NCBI RefSeq assembly: GCF_000524195.1
Contig: NW_020170393.1
Location: forward strand, 597,282 to 661,281
DNA: 64,000 bases
Reading direction: 5' to 3'
Source of the DNA: Echinococcus granulosus
Taxonomy: Eukaryota; Platyhelminthes; Cestoda; Cyclophyllidea; Taeniidae
The notes beneath the pieces were generated by a model. It had not been told where the DNA came from, did no database searches, and was given only the letters and a program-made list of their open reading frames with translations. Made by a program: the position numbers and the translations under genes. Position 1 is the stretch's first letter. Every line of letters begins with the position of its first letter. This document shows positions 52,401 to 64,000 of this stretch, piece by piece.

Positions 52401-53282
52401 TTTTGCCGTTTGTAGTAAATGCAAGGAGTAAAAGGCTTTAACAAATAAGACGCAATATTTTTATCACGAAAAGATTCATCAGGAAAACGGGAATTCTACC
52501 TATAAGTGCATCACTTCAGATCGAGAAACGAACCAACTAATTAGGAAAGTAGACAGTGTATTTACAACATAAACAGAATATGCGATGACCTAAACGCGTC
52601 ACAACGAAAAAAAGGCAGATGGGCAGAAAATTAACACACCACTAAGCAGGAGAAGGCTTTCTGGCCACTGGCGTCGTCGATGGGGGGAGGAGGAAGAAGC
52701 GGCGGTAAGTGAAAGAAGCACTTGCCGTCGGACAGCTGAGAGACGTTCCTCAAGGGCTCCATCATCAGCGGCGGTGGCAACGGCGGTAGGGGAGTGGTGA
52801 CGACCGCCGCTTCTTCTACTGCGGTGACCCCTGCCCATCGATGCGCCCTCCGTGCCCGCGAACAAACTATCCGCATCCAGTACTGATACGGGACGCGCAC
52901 GACCACTCGCCTCTCCGCTCTCTGCAGCAGAGGTACGATACACCTGCAGAAGCCGAATGATCCTTGGATCATCGGGAGAGATGACACCCCCATTGGCTTC
53001 AATGTCAGCGATGAGACGATCGAGCATCACCATTGGAGGTACATTGTGTCCAGTGTGACCATGACCACGACGTGTACGGTGACCCGAGCTGGAACCTGGT
53101 TCATCTAATGTTGATGCTGACCCTGTTGCAGCCGTGTGCTGATGGTTATGGGAAAGACTTCTGGCGCGAGGACCGGTAGTAGGAGAACTAGATCGGTGGT
53201 GATGGTGAGAGTGAGGACTAAGACGTTCAGCGGAGGCGACGTCTGAAGAATCGAAACGGGTACTACTCATACGCATACCCAT
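49484..53282 (-). CDS. ZNRF1/2-type zinc/RING-finger E3 ubiquitin ligase, complete
   Basis: Four exons: 53282-52640, 50242-50141, 49778-49673, 49541-49484 (TAG). They total 909 nt, 302 aa. The start is chosen at the ATG giving MGMRMS, an N-myristoylation pattern (G2, S6) as in ZNRF1/2, which are membrane-anchored by that lipid. The first 214 residues are low-complexity: a His run with Ser/Arg-rich and Gly/His-rich stretches. Then follow the family's zinc finger (CIFC...HYVMC) and linker TRPRVTYNED. The RING (CSICLED, ARLPCLCIYHKKC, CPEHPGD end) matches human ZNRF1/2 almost residue for residue. These ligases act on endosomal/lysosomal and plasma membranes. The protein is longer than vertebrate ZNRF2 because of the disordered N-terminus. 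Exon 1 ends at AGTG|gtgtgt, the only phase-1 donor that joins correctly. ZNRF1 versus ZNRF2 cannot be told, as flatworms may have one ancestral gene. Confidence 0.93.
50022..50041 (-). other. Candidate 20-nt cassette (poison) exon in ZNRF intron 2
   Basis: A 20-nt stretch bounded by GCCTAG and a strong GGgtaagc donor lies between the zinc-finger exon and the RING exon. The main transcript does not need it, because direct splicing keeps the frame. Including it would shift the frame and reach a stop within the RING exon. It could equally be a fortuitous splice-site pair. Confidence 0.25.
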
Positions 53283-54960
53283 TTCGATGGATGTGGGTGC
53301 AGCAATGACCGACTTAAATTGCAAAAGATGCAAATTGATTCCAAGCTAGGCAGCAAAATCTCCCAGCATCTAAAGTAATTAAAAGAAAAATAAACAGAAA
53401 ATCTTGCATGTACGAATACCATAAAAATTGACATATTTTAGGATAAACATCTTCAAATACTGATAGCTAAGTCAAAGTGACCACTTATAACCCCACATTT
53501 AGGGCCTTTAAAAATACCACAACAATAACATGAAGCACATCTATAAAAAGCAAATAAAATGAGCTCGGAATTCCCACATAATTGACAGATCACCAAAGTC
53601 ATATTAAGTGATGACAAAGCGAATATTTTGGTCTAACTTTTGTGCAATCAAGCTATTGCCATGGATAATGAATTCACGAGTCAGAATTTTCAGGCTGCAA
53701 CCAAATCTATCAGTATATGACACAGACCCCTACCAGCAACCGTGGCACAGAAATGTCTATAACGATGTACATACGCCTCCGAAAATAGCGGTGCCCTAAT
53801 TGATTGCATAAAACTCGTTTAGGTCCAATTAGTTGACATTATGGTACTTTAAGTAAACACTCGCTAACAAGATAACTTATTATTCCCGATGATGAAATTA
53901 CACATACATGATTTCTGCAAATGCCAGACTTTGAACGTCACGATTTTAAGACCTGCATTTTTTATGTTAGTTACATGACGGGTGAAATCTTGTACCAAAA
54001 GGGTACAGACTCAAATTAAATAGGCTTTTGCTTCCCAGTTTTTACTGTAAATTTGACTTATTGACCAAAGACTCACTTGGCAGCGTTGTAATTCCCTCCA
54101 TATTATGATGTGATTCCAAAATATTCCGCCTCTCATCGAAGAGCTTAACCAGTTGTCTACTCACCACAATGCCTTTACCTCATTTTTAGCCACGTGATGA
54201 ACACAGTGGGCAATTCGGTCTCTGCGACACGGACCAAAGGCCAGGTTGGGAGCCCCATGCCCCTGTCTTCGCATTTAGCGTCCTTCCACAACACCTTAAT
54301 TTATTACAACTTTGAGTGAGCCTCAGGACATTGTGCTTATTTTTCAGAGGCTCGATTAATAAAGCAGACCCTGGTGAACTGTATAAGTGGGACAACAGCA
54401 TGAAATCCGACATCAGCACAAACATCACAACCCATTCCGAACCTAGACGTCTCTTAGGGACACCGACCGCTGCAGTACCGAATAAACAAGACGTAATTAA
54501 TTCAAGCAAGGTTTGATGATGTCTGGCTGAATTGTCTAGCCGGAGTGTAGATTGCTGGATAAAAATCGATGAGAAATTAGAATTCAGGTTGTTTATTACA
54601 GTTTATAGGCAAATGGAGGGAACGGCAGACAACAGACTTGAAGTGGGATCCGAGCACACGTCCAAGTGGTCCCGACTTCCTTAGCTTCTATCTTTTAAAC
54701 ATTTTCTAAATATCAAAAAGTTAACACTCAGTGTGACTTAACATAGCACAGAGTTAACAGAATTTATGTACGGCGCGTTCAAACTTGCCTTTGCAAAGGC
54801 TATAGGGTTGCCCTTTTTCGAGTTTGCCTTATGGTTCACTCTCTAGTAAGGCAAATTGAATAAATCTACTTTTGAAAAGGCTGAAAAATATGATGTTGAC
54901 AAATTATCCAAGAATTTTCTTCTTTTTACAAATGTTAGTATTTCCTTATGTAGAATCCGC
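53283..54960. other. Non-coding interval, ZNRF 5' side to kinesin 3' end
   Basis: No exon is recognised. Includes the ZNRF promoter/5' UTR (left) and the kinesin 3' UTR (right). ORFs at 54.19-54.52 kb on both strands lack domains. Confidence 0.45.
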
Positions 54961-57900
54961 TCATCTCTCACTGGTAGCATTCTACGAGAGCAGAAGAATG
55001 TAATTTCAACTGTCCCCTGGAGTTTTTTTTTGATTAAATACATTAAATGCTGCAGAGACTTTTATGCAATGATTACCTTTACCAAGTCTTTCAAATCTTC
55101 CTCCGTGCTTTCCGAAATACCAGGGTTCTACGTAAAAAAGGAAGCTTAGTATTAATAAACCCTTAACCGCGGCGGTTGTTACGTAATTCTACTTAGATAT
55201 AGCTTTTAAAGACCAACTTGTATTCGAAAACATAAAAATATAATGCATGGTCTTTGATAAAATCAACTTATTAATGCCATTAGTTTGGCTAATGTTCCTT
55301 AAGCTTCTAACAAGAGCTCCCATACTGACTGAAGAGACGCATAAAATAGAGCTTAAAAGAATAAGAAGCAATCGACAGGATTCTTATTGATGCAGCTATC
55401 CAAAACAAAGCGGGTAGATTGTCGCATCCGTATCGAAGTAGCTGAATGAGCATGAAATAATGAGTGTTAAGTGGTTATACCTGAGTCAATTTGGTCTCGG
55501 TTGACGAAGCATCACAGAGGTGGAGTATATCGTCTAGAAGGCCCTGGAATGCCTTTGGCGAAGGAGTCACTTTCGACCAAGTGTCATACAATTTCTGTAA
55601 GAAGGTAAGCCATGAACTTACTACCATACTGTAATCCGCTAATCGTTGGTTTACTTCTCAATTCTTGTAAAGGGATACTTGAGAGCTCTAAAATGGTGCC
55701 TTACGAAAGGCGACATGGCCTATGGTCTATGCCATAATGCCCCCTCCCAGTGTTTCAGTGCATCGACAATGCATATTCTGCCCGAGTAGTATGAATTGCC
55801 TCGTCAACAGGGACGTCTCGGATGGCTATATTGGTGGCAGCGGTACCTTTATTAAGATATTAATTAAGCGAAAATGCGAAACCTCTCCACCTCTCTACTC
55901 GCTGGATAGAACCCAGTGAGATATGACTGGATAGCACTAAAGTGGAAGAAAAGTGGCAAGAAGGAATAGATACGAGACTCCACCCCCACAGGACCAGGTC
56001 AAACTCAGTCCTTTGGCATTTGACTCTGCTTTAAGGCCAGTGTCCCTATCACTAGTGGTGGACACGCGCGATGGCCAGCACATTCCCCATCCCTAAATCC
56101 AGTTCCGATGCAGGACGGAGCTCCAGAACCAGTAGAATTGCGGAGGGGTCAATGACGTTCTAGTCAAGTATCTTCTCTGTTGCATAGAAATTTGATGAAA
56201 GACACGGTTAGTTCGTGGGTGCTTTTTTTACACCACCGGCTACGTTGTGATGGCTGACGCGGGAGCACCGAAGACGATGCTCAACTCTCACTTTCGGTAA
56301 CAAGCCACTTAGGGCTCCGGCATTGTACCTCCGACGACGGTATGATATAATCACGGAGTAGTCATCGATGGCTATTTTAGATTTCCACTGTCATAGAACA
56401 TGTTAATGTTAAAATTTGTACCGAGATTCACATACTTTGAGTTGATCGATGCGCCTATCCGCAGTTGAAATCCCCTTCTCATGCAAAATGCGCCTCAGCG
56501 AGTCTCGAAATCGCCCATCAGTTGACTGAAAGGCAGCGATGGAACCCCGATGAATCGGTGGCATGGCGTCCTCTGCATCCGCCAACTTAAGCTGGAGATG
56601 ACATATAACATGGCTATTCTTGAAAATTCACTTAAATTATCATGAACTATCTGAATTAGAGGCTACCTGATCAGGCGCTTTCGTGTCTCCTTGGTCAATG
56701 AAGATGAGGAAGGCAATGCAGTCCTTTTCGAGGTAGGTCAGCTGCTCGGTGCTGACATTTTTGAAGGTGATTTGACGGCTGTGTCTGAGAGTCACCTTGC
56801 CATCATTGTCGCCGCTCTCGCCGGCGTCTAGTCGCACAATTGTCTCCACCTTCTCCTTATACACCCGGTAGCGAAGTGATACCCCAGTTCCATTTAACAG
56901 TCCAGGGAGGCTTATTTCAGTGACACCCACCTACAGATGGTAAAATTCGCGTCAAGGAACTCTCTCACGCTTCAATAAGTATTAATTCCACTTTCTAATG
57001 CCTCTGCCTTGTCAAGACTTTTAGGATGTGTGGTTACAACTTGACTAACACCAGTTGCTAAAGCACGATTGATGCTTAATAAGACCCTTTGATAAAATGT
57101 AATTACAACTCAAAAATTTTTTCATCAAAATGAACAAAGAACATAGGAGGCTACAAAGGTAATACCACTAGCTGTAAGGAGGGCACACCTTGAAGTAGAA
57201 CGGTCTTCCGAGCAATTTTTGGGGATTGTCGACGAAAAGGTTTTCCGGACTGTCGGGTGTGGGCACACTGCCCGACTGGAGGCAGGGGTGAAGGCTCACC
57301 GACACCTCTCCAATCTGCTTACCGTCAAGGTCACTTATCTGCAGACAGTCGGTGTAATCGAGGCCATAGGCCAGGGATTGCAGAAAGGCGGGAGTGAATC
57401 CCACGAGGAGGGGCTCCAGCGGCTCCCAAAAGGGATCATCTTCCTGCCTCACCAATTTGTGCTTGCCTTCACCGTCGTTAAAGGCTTGATACATCTCCTG
57501 ATGGAATATAAATTAGTTCAATATCGGGGTTAGTCAAAATTCACTGTTCTGCACAAGTAGACTGTGATTAAATGAACTTCATAAGTACTTCTGGATGTCG
57601 AAATCTGACAGGTCACCTAGAGCAAGAATGACCCTTTCAAAAGCTGATTGCGTTATTTGCATAAAATTACGTAAATCAAAAGCGAATCTCTTTCAAAGGG
57701 TTACAACTGATTGCGTAAGATACATTTTCTGAAACTTTGATGGCAAATATTTAACCTTGACACAATGACTGCCTGTCGATGACATAAAACAAAGCGTATT
57801 ATGACACGCCATAAGTCATGGTGAGGATATAGTTGACAATCTCTCAATCGAGACTGAGAGAATTTTGGCAAAGAAAGTACTGTTTAGGAGTCTCCGCATT

Positions 57901-60900
57901 ACCGACAAGCCAACTCTTTATGGACGTGGTGTCTGCAATCTTTGCTACCACACGCTTTCTCAAAATCTGACAAAAACCTCAAAAAAATTACTACTGCAAT
58001 GTGGTAGTTGTTTAACTGTTGGACTTGGGAAACGGGGCACTTAGGTGCTCCACCATTGTACCTCGCTGGGCGGACCAGCCTCCGGGTCATGCCAGTAGTC
58101 CTCAAGCCCTGTTCTTCTGTACGTCCATAGTACAGAGTCTTTCGCAGGGTTAGGTCCTCTTTCGTATTCAGAAAAGTCTCGGGGGGCTACATTGCTGACC
58201 ACAGAAAGAGAAACACATCCCAAAAGGCATTTATCTTGATTTCCAACGTTGAGTGATAAACCTTAGCGGGACAGAAGAAGCGCGTATGCTTCGAATGAGA
58301 TAATCTCTAAGGCCCCTTAACAGAAGGGCAGGAACGGTAGCAAAGAGTTTTGCGACACCAGCCATGAACCATCTGGAAAAGTTTGTTACGGAGCTATCTA
58401 CGGTACTTGTATGAAGATGTCAATGAGGTGAACACGTGATACCTCCTTCTTCATCTGTCTACTAGCTGGACAGAACCCAGGTAGATATGGCTGGGCAGCT
58501 CTGAAATGAAAACAAAGTGGTGAGGAATAAATGTAAAACTTTACCCTTACGAAACTATGTTAAATTCCACCAATTAATATTTTACTCTGCTTTTAGGCCA
58601 ATGTTGCTACGACTAGCTGTGGACACGCATAATGCCACCATATTCTCCCTCCCCAAACAGGACGGGACTTTAGATCTAGTAGAATTGCAAGGAGGAGTCA
58701 GTGACATTGCAGTCAAGTACCTTCTCTGCTGCATGGAAATTCAATGAGTGGAATGAATGGCTCGTGGATGTTTCCTTACAACATTGACTACGCTGTGGTG
58801 CCTGACGTGGGAAGTTGGCCAAGGAGAGCGCCGGCGACGACACTCCTGGAAGGAGAGGGGCCATGTAGCACATTGAGTGTTTGCTTACTCTCGGTTTTAG
58901 TAAAGGAACCACTTAGGTACCTCGCCATAGTACCTTTGCAGGATGGGCAGGCCCCCGGACCATGGCAGTAGCCCTAATACCTTCTCTATGTCGAATATAT
59001 ATATTCTGCCCACGTATTATGTCTTCTGTCGTCTTTAGGAAAGTCTCGGGCCGCTACACTGCAACTCCATCATACGCTTTTGAATCTACCCGGGAGGAAG
59101 AGTTTTGTTTCTCAAGTTTATCACTAAATGATGGCGACTAATTGGTCAGTTATGAACTTTGAAAACTACATAAAAGGCATTAAGGATCTTACTTAAAATT
59201 TTCCTTTATCAAAAATGAACATAAACTTCTGAAGTGTTATTTTCCACATTTCATCGTAATCACAAGGCGTAGTCAAGATTGTGAATGCATTCGCGATGCA
59301 TTTGGATAAATTGGCTTCCAGTATGTCGTTTTACATAAAACCTATTTGATTTGTGTCCATCTAAAATCTCCATCTATCAGTAGAACCAAATTTGCCCCAT
59401 AGTAAAAACAGAGTTGGATGCTCAGGGGCTTGCGCCCTCTTCAACCGAGACAATGCAAATGCTGAAAGTAGAGCCGCACCTGAATGAGGAAACGTCGGTT
59501 CAAAAACTTTCCACGATCCCACATCCACGTGTATCCCGTCTTCGTGCATTTCATCCGAATGGTTATCCTAAAAAAAGAATGTCAACTGCTTGACATTGTA
59601 GTCATCTTTTATACATGGCTTTACAAGCCTTCACATTTACTACGTTCAACGTTGAAGATACATAAATAAATGCCAACGGATGGATTGCACACACTAGCAT
59701 TTCAGCAGTTGCAATAAACGCACTTGAATTTGGTTACGCTTTTAATGAATCCACCAGGAGCTCATTAACAAAGAGATTTTCATTTTCGTTTGAAATAAAG
59801 ATATCACAAGGGGTTCCCGAACGTGCATACCTAGTGGTTTTGCGCTGGCCGTAGGGTGTCTGCTGGAGCAGTGCTGGTAAAAGAACAACGTCAAAAGTTC
59901 GGCACTTATTCATCTCCTGAGCGATGGAATTGACCTCCTGCAGCATGGGAAGTAGCTCAATCAGTTGTTGCTGTAGTACACACCGATCTAAAATGCAATG
60001 GGAATAAGTAATTGTAACAGCTTAATTGTTTATTTAAGTCTCGGTTTTTGTAGCTAGTCATTTAGGGTTACGCCATCCGTGCCATCCCAGTGGCCCCGAG
60101 GTCTACTGTATGCCGACAATCCATATTTTGCCTGAACAGTAGGATTTCATTCGTCGTCAGGAGACTCGGGGCGCTGCATTGGTGGGAGCAGCAATTGGAT
60201 CAGATCTTAAAGGACAACATGATGGAAGAAGTGTATATGCTGCGGATGGGAGAATCTGTGGTGACTCCTAGCAGAACGGTTGAAAGTGACGTCTACCTTC
60301 GGCAACTACCCCGGTCCCGTATTCTACAGGAATGCTATTAACAACTGAAGCGATAGTAGCCGTGAACCATCTGAAAAAGTTCGGCACGAAGCTGTCTGCC
60401 GTTCCTGCATATAGATGTCAATGAAGTAAGCGTGCAACACCTACTCCATCTCCCCACCAGCTGGACAGAATCCAGGTAGATATACCTAGACAGCACTGAA
60501 GTGAGAACAAAGTGGCAAGGACGTGTAGCCACGTAACCTCATCCCCATGGAACCATGTTAAATCGCGTCCTTTGTTGGTGGACTCTGCTTTTAGACCAGT
60601 GGTTTTACGACCAACAATGGACGTACGGTAGGTTCGTGGGGAATTTTCCTACAGCACCGACTGCTTTGAGATGACTGACGCGGGAGGCTGACCAAGGGAA
60701 GCAGAGGGGCTGCGTAATCCCTTAGTTGTTCGTTTAACTCCTGATTTCGGTAAGGGAGTCACTTAGGTGCTCCACCATTGTACCTCCGCAAGGTGGGCTG
60801 GCCTCCGGGCCATGTCAGTAGACCCCTGCCCTTCTCTAAGTCAATACACATTCCGTCTGAGCATTATGGCTTCTTTCATCCTCAGGGAAGTCTCGGGGGG

Positions 60901-63397
60901 TCATAGCCTTTTCACCAATTTTATGTTTATTAATCACAATATCCGCCAAGTTTCCCATTCGTTTATTTCCGTATGAAATTCCTGAAGTCAGGTGAAAAGT
61001 TGTTTCGGCTATCCATGGTAATGCAAACATGAATAATGCGCTTTAGTTTTCCCTGATTCATTTTTTGCGCTTTGGTGGACACTACCACCGTACTAGAATG
61101 AAACGTTGCAAGAACTTTCTACGGAATACCTCTTGGACTATTGCTCTATGATTGTCCTACATGGGGTCATGAGGGTATTCACTTGGGAAATAGATTAAAA
61201 GAGATGAGTGTGCCATTGACAATAGGGAGGAGACACTTAATTACCTCTCCGTGGCAACCGTAAATTGGAACTAAACAAGTAGGCCCAGGGCTTTGGGCGA
61301 AAACAGTCCTGGTGTCGACTTCACTGTCTGTGCCCAAAAGCTGCTTTGGAATGCACGACCTCTCATTATGTGAATACCACCTTCCACACGTCTCTCTGGG
61401 AAATTTACCCAATTATTGTATTTTTAAGTTAGAAGAAGAAAATATAGAGGAAAATTAAGGAGGGTCTGTGAAAGGAAAAAAAAACCTAATTGGCGTGAAC
61501 TATGTGTTAGTCAGGAGAAGTATTTCATTCAAAAATTACTTGATTTGAACAGATCAAATCCCGCAACAAGTAGCCGGCTTTCAGTCATAAAGGGATAATA
61601 ACTACTTTTAATTAAACTTCACTGTGTTGAGTTTTCAAGGAGACAAGGATAGAGGAAGGGATAAATGGCTTAGAGGTCGACACCAACTCACCACTTTCAT
61701 CTATTGCCTTGTTCAGTTGATCAATCCCTTCGCTCTTCGCAAGCTCCTTCTGAGCGAAGTCCCAGTCAACGTTGTCTGGAGCGCCCTCGCACTTTTCAAC
61801 ATCATTGTGATACACGTAAAGATGATAGGAGCCTAAAAAAATAAAAACAGGATAATATGAGATGGCTACTTCGATAACGCGACTCGAGCTCGTGCATCTG
61901 TCGATGCGTTTGAGTCGCTTGGACTTCAATGCAGCACAGGTGAACAAACCAAAGAGAATGCGATCCATGGATTTGAGAATCCGCGAGGTGGTGAGAGCGG
62001 TTCCGTTGACCTTGGTGTTGCGAATGGAATTCGCGCCAGCAGAGAGTTCCATGCGGCCGTCTGGAAGTCGCTTAAAGGTGGCGTGGGCGTCTTGAATGTT
62101 GAGACCCTTCAGCCAAATGTAGGCCGTCGTTTTACCTTCCTGATTAGCTGCCGTCTTCCGTAGCCGTTGACTTTCTAGGGCGCCTTCACGGCCCACCACA
62201 ATCTGGTCAAGTAGCAGGTATAACCATTTCATTACTGTAATCTTTCCATATCCAATGAGTAGTTTGATACGTTTGGGTTGTTAAATCTCATTGAGCATGT
62301 GAGCATCATGGTGTAACTGAAATGCTAAAATTGTTTATTTAACTCTCGGTTTTAGTAATGGGCCACTTAGGGGTTCCACCACTGCACGGCTTGGCCCCCC
62401 GGGTCATGCCAGCAGAACCAAAGTCCCTCTCAACGTCAGCAGTGTTTCTTCAGAGGAAACTTTCTAATAAGGACTGCCATTCCCAATTTTTGGGTTTTAT
62501 AAAAATGAAACAATAATGCCTTTAATTTTCTATCAAAATTTAGATCGCATGTTCAATATGCATGACCTTATATTAATGAGCCTTCCATCTTTTAGGTTAG
62601 ACCAACCTTGTCTGCATCTAAGTAATGAATGATAACACCGGAGAGTTGAGGATCTTCATTTAGGTTTGACAGGAAGGGCCATTGAGGTCGCGCCTTTATG
62701 TTCTGTCTCGCCTCAACCGGCATCTTTATAACGGTGACCTCTTTGCGAGCCTCCTCGAGCTAAAAAGTCAAATCTCCGTTAAAACCCTCAAAAAGAATAA
62801 AATCAAAAGGATTGTTTGTAGAGGTACACTTAATCGGGGCAGAAGTGCTCTCACCTTTTTCTTGAACACATTCCGATCCTGGTTCTCCAGCCGTTGTTGG
62901 TTATTCTCCAGTTGTGCCATAATCTCCATTCGTACCTCCTCCTGTATTCTTGCCCTTTCTACATGTGTTGAGCAGGAGATTTGTAAGTAAAGTAGGTAAC
63001 TTACCTTCAGACGACATACCGGGAGCTGAGGCAACTTCTGAAGTCTTCATCATTTCCTCCAGTTGTTTCCTCAGTCTTTCGTTTTCAGCCTTAATTTTGC
63101 AACAATGTCAAAAACATATCCAACTGGAAGAGGAGCTAGTAGGTTTATGATATAGGGCTTACTAAACTGGTAAACAAAATAACTGAGGCAAATTTAACCT
63201 TAAAAAGGTGTGGGGGAAAAAACATCTCACAGAATTTTAAACTCACCATCAATTCTTCGACGACGCTATCCTGTAATTTGTCGTTGACGACGGCATTCGT
63301 TTTGATTTGCTTTGCCCTGTCGGCGTATCGTAGGGTAGAGAGGGTTTCAGCATAGTTGATGTCAGCCGGGGAGAGTGCAGCGATCATCACGGTCTTG
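54961..63397 (-). CDS. Kinesin-3 family motor protein (KIF28/KIF1-like), 5'-partial
   Basis: Thirteen or fourteen exons on the minus strand: 63397-63247, 63089-63005 (or -63020), 62958-62855, 62759-62607, 62202-61950, 61832-61692, 59987-59831, 59567-59480, 57497-57189, 56930-56667, 56591-56436, 55594-55481, 55127-55077, and probably 54981-54961 (stop). All phases close. The first exon is the end of the motor ([28 protein letters not shown]), followed by a coiled coil, [10 protein letters not shown], an FHA domain (VVGREGA ... SILR-type core ending in ILFGSYH), DWDFAQKEL, the [16 protein letters not shown] segment, and a [13 protein letters not shown] domain. Kinesin-3 motors carry vesicles and organelles toward microtubule plus ends. 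The neck-to-FHA linker is much shorter than in KIF1A, and the NEDPQLSG wording favours a KIF28-type member. No PH domain is seen before the stop. The N-terminal motor lies right of the window. The last exon is the least certain. Confidence 0.9.
55630..56341 (+). mobile_element. TRIM-like element with truncated right LTR, in kinesin intron
   Basis: Left LTR 55630-55830 (TGTAATCCGCTAATCG...GATGGCTATA) is followed directly by TTGGTGGCAGCGG. The internal region is partly deleted, and the remainder (GAACCCAGTGAGATATGACTGG; AGTTCCGATGCAGGACGGAG) matches the family. The right LTR keeps only about 70 bp (CAACTCTCACTTTCGGTAAC...GCATTGTACCTCC). Antisense to the kinesin gene. Confidence 0.75.
57995..59058 (+). 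mobile_element. Complete TRIM-like miniature LTR element, in kinesin intron
   Basis: LTRs 57995-58191 (TGCAATGTGG...GGGGGGCTACA) and 58864-59058 (TGTAGCACATTG...GGCCGCTACA) flank about 670 bp of non-coding internal sequence. A purine-rich GGAAGGAGAGGGGCC precedes the right LTR. It lies in the intron between exons 59567-59480 and 57497-57189, antisense to transcription. Confidence 0.85.
60013..60905 (+). mobile_element. Complete TRIM-like miniature LTR element, in kinesin intron
   Basis: LTRs 60013-60178 (TGTAACAGCTTAATTG...GCGCTGCA) and 60711-60905 (TGCGTAATCCC...). TTGGTGGGAGCAGCAATTGG follows the left LTR, and AAGGGAAGCAGAGGGGC precedes the right one. The internal region is about 530 bp, shorter than in other copies. 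Antisense to the kinesin gene. Confidence 0.82.
62323..62450 (+). mobile_element. Truncated solo LTR, TRIM-like family, in kinesin intron
   Basis: TGCTAAAATTGTTTATTTAA, CTCTCGGTTTTAGTAATGGG, CCACTTAGGGGTTCCACCAC and GGTCATGCCAGCAGAACC are recognisable. The 3' part after TCAACGTCAGCA is missing. Antisense to the kinesin gene. Confidence 0.7.
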
Positions 63398-63799
63398 CTG
63401 CAGCACAAAAGATGTTTCCTGCTTCACACATTCCTTTATCATAAGTCGAAGGAGTGGGTAGAATGCACACGTGTATCGCACAAGAATCATGCAAACGTGG
63501 GCAACTTGCATATGCACTACAACCACATAAAGATGAAGTCTCTTCCTTTTTGCGATAGGATTTCCGCAGAAATCTCCTCCGCTTTGATTCGAGTTATAGT
63601 GTAAGGCATAATTGACGGGATGAATGCAAGTCTAGGCCTCGGCCTGAATCAGCCATCCAACGCATGCTTAGTTGGTGCCCTCCTGCGATCGCTAAGGGCA
63701 TTAATGGTTGTACAAAGGACACTGTTACCGATTTTTGCCATATTTCACTTCAGCGTCTGAGACGACGACTTCCAAAGCATAAATAGGCAGCGTGTGTGA

Positions 63800-64000
63800 T
63801 ACTATTATGCCCCCGCCCGACCATGGCATTACTCTTTCAACCCACCTGTACGTAGGCAATACACTTTTCACCCCAGTGATATATCTTCTTTTGTCTTTGA
63901 GGGGGTCTAGGGGCTCTACACTGTTGGCAGCAGAAAGCGAACTTGATCTTAAAGGACATCCATCCTGGTTTCTATTGGTGGGTGATCAACCCTAACAGGT
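63800..64000 (+). mobile_element. TRIM-like element, LTR 3' part and internal start, cut by window end
   Basis: CATTACTCTTTCAACCC ... CTTCTTTTGTCTTTGAGGGG ... GGGGCTCTACA (ends 63920) is followed by CTGTTGGCAGCAGAAAGCG and CTTAAAGGACATCCATCCTG, the start of the internal region. It lies in the kinesin intron upstream of the last motor exon, again antisense. Confidence 0.75.

Noticed and set aside
54856..55149. Plus-strand ORF near the kinesin 3' end
   Set aside because: It overlaps minus-strand kinesin exons whose phases and acceptors fit; no similarity in the plus frame.

Overview
The window is eukaryotic and most likely from a parasitic flatworm, probably a tapeworm with a repeat-rich genome (the Diphyllobothriidea would fit). 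The evidence is a set of intron-split metazoan genes, GT-AG introns ranging from 31 nt to several kb, long AT-rich non-coding stretches, Ty3/gypsy debris and many copies of one short LTR element. The species assignment is inference. The rest comes from splicing the exons by hand and checking that frames and phases close.

Layout, left to right. (1) 1-8284, + strand: 3' part of an ARB2-domain (FAM172A/ARB2A-like) gene, whose first visible exons are four tandemly duplicated 33-nt micro-exons. (2) 8285-12158: mostly non-coding, with a weak case for an unidentified minus-strand membrane-protein gene. (3) 12159-13016, -: complete MAD2L1 in five exons. (4) 15478-15770, -: RPS27 (eS27), first exon unresolved. 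(5) 16.3-18.45 kb: cluster of solo LTRs. (6) 18712-21697, +: complete glucose-6-phosphate isomerase in 11 exons. (7) 21.9-31.8 kb: two two-LTR miniature retroelements, a decayed gypsy copy and an ATGG-type microsatellite. (8) 31856-37340, -: CFAP52/WDR16 in 11 exons, one broken by a 100-N assembly gap. (9) 37.8-42.4 kb: an inverted LTR pair, gypsy pol remnants and another miniature element. (10) 44811-46296, -: complete MPC1. (11) 47.2-48.2 kb: gypsy gag-like remnant. (12) 49484-53282, -: complete ZNRF1/2-type E3 ligase. (13) 54961-64000, -: 3' part of a kinesin-3 (KIF28-like) gene whose introns carry several miniature LTR elements.

The genes are unrelated housekeeping, cell-cycle, ciliary, mitochondrial and trafficking genes and do not form an operon. 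The most notable structures are the micro-exon array at the left edge and the dispersed TRIM-like LTR family (about 20 copies). All copies that lie inside host genes are antisense to the gene.
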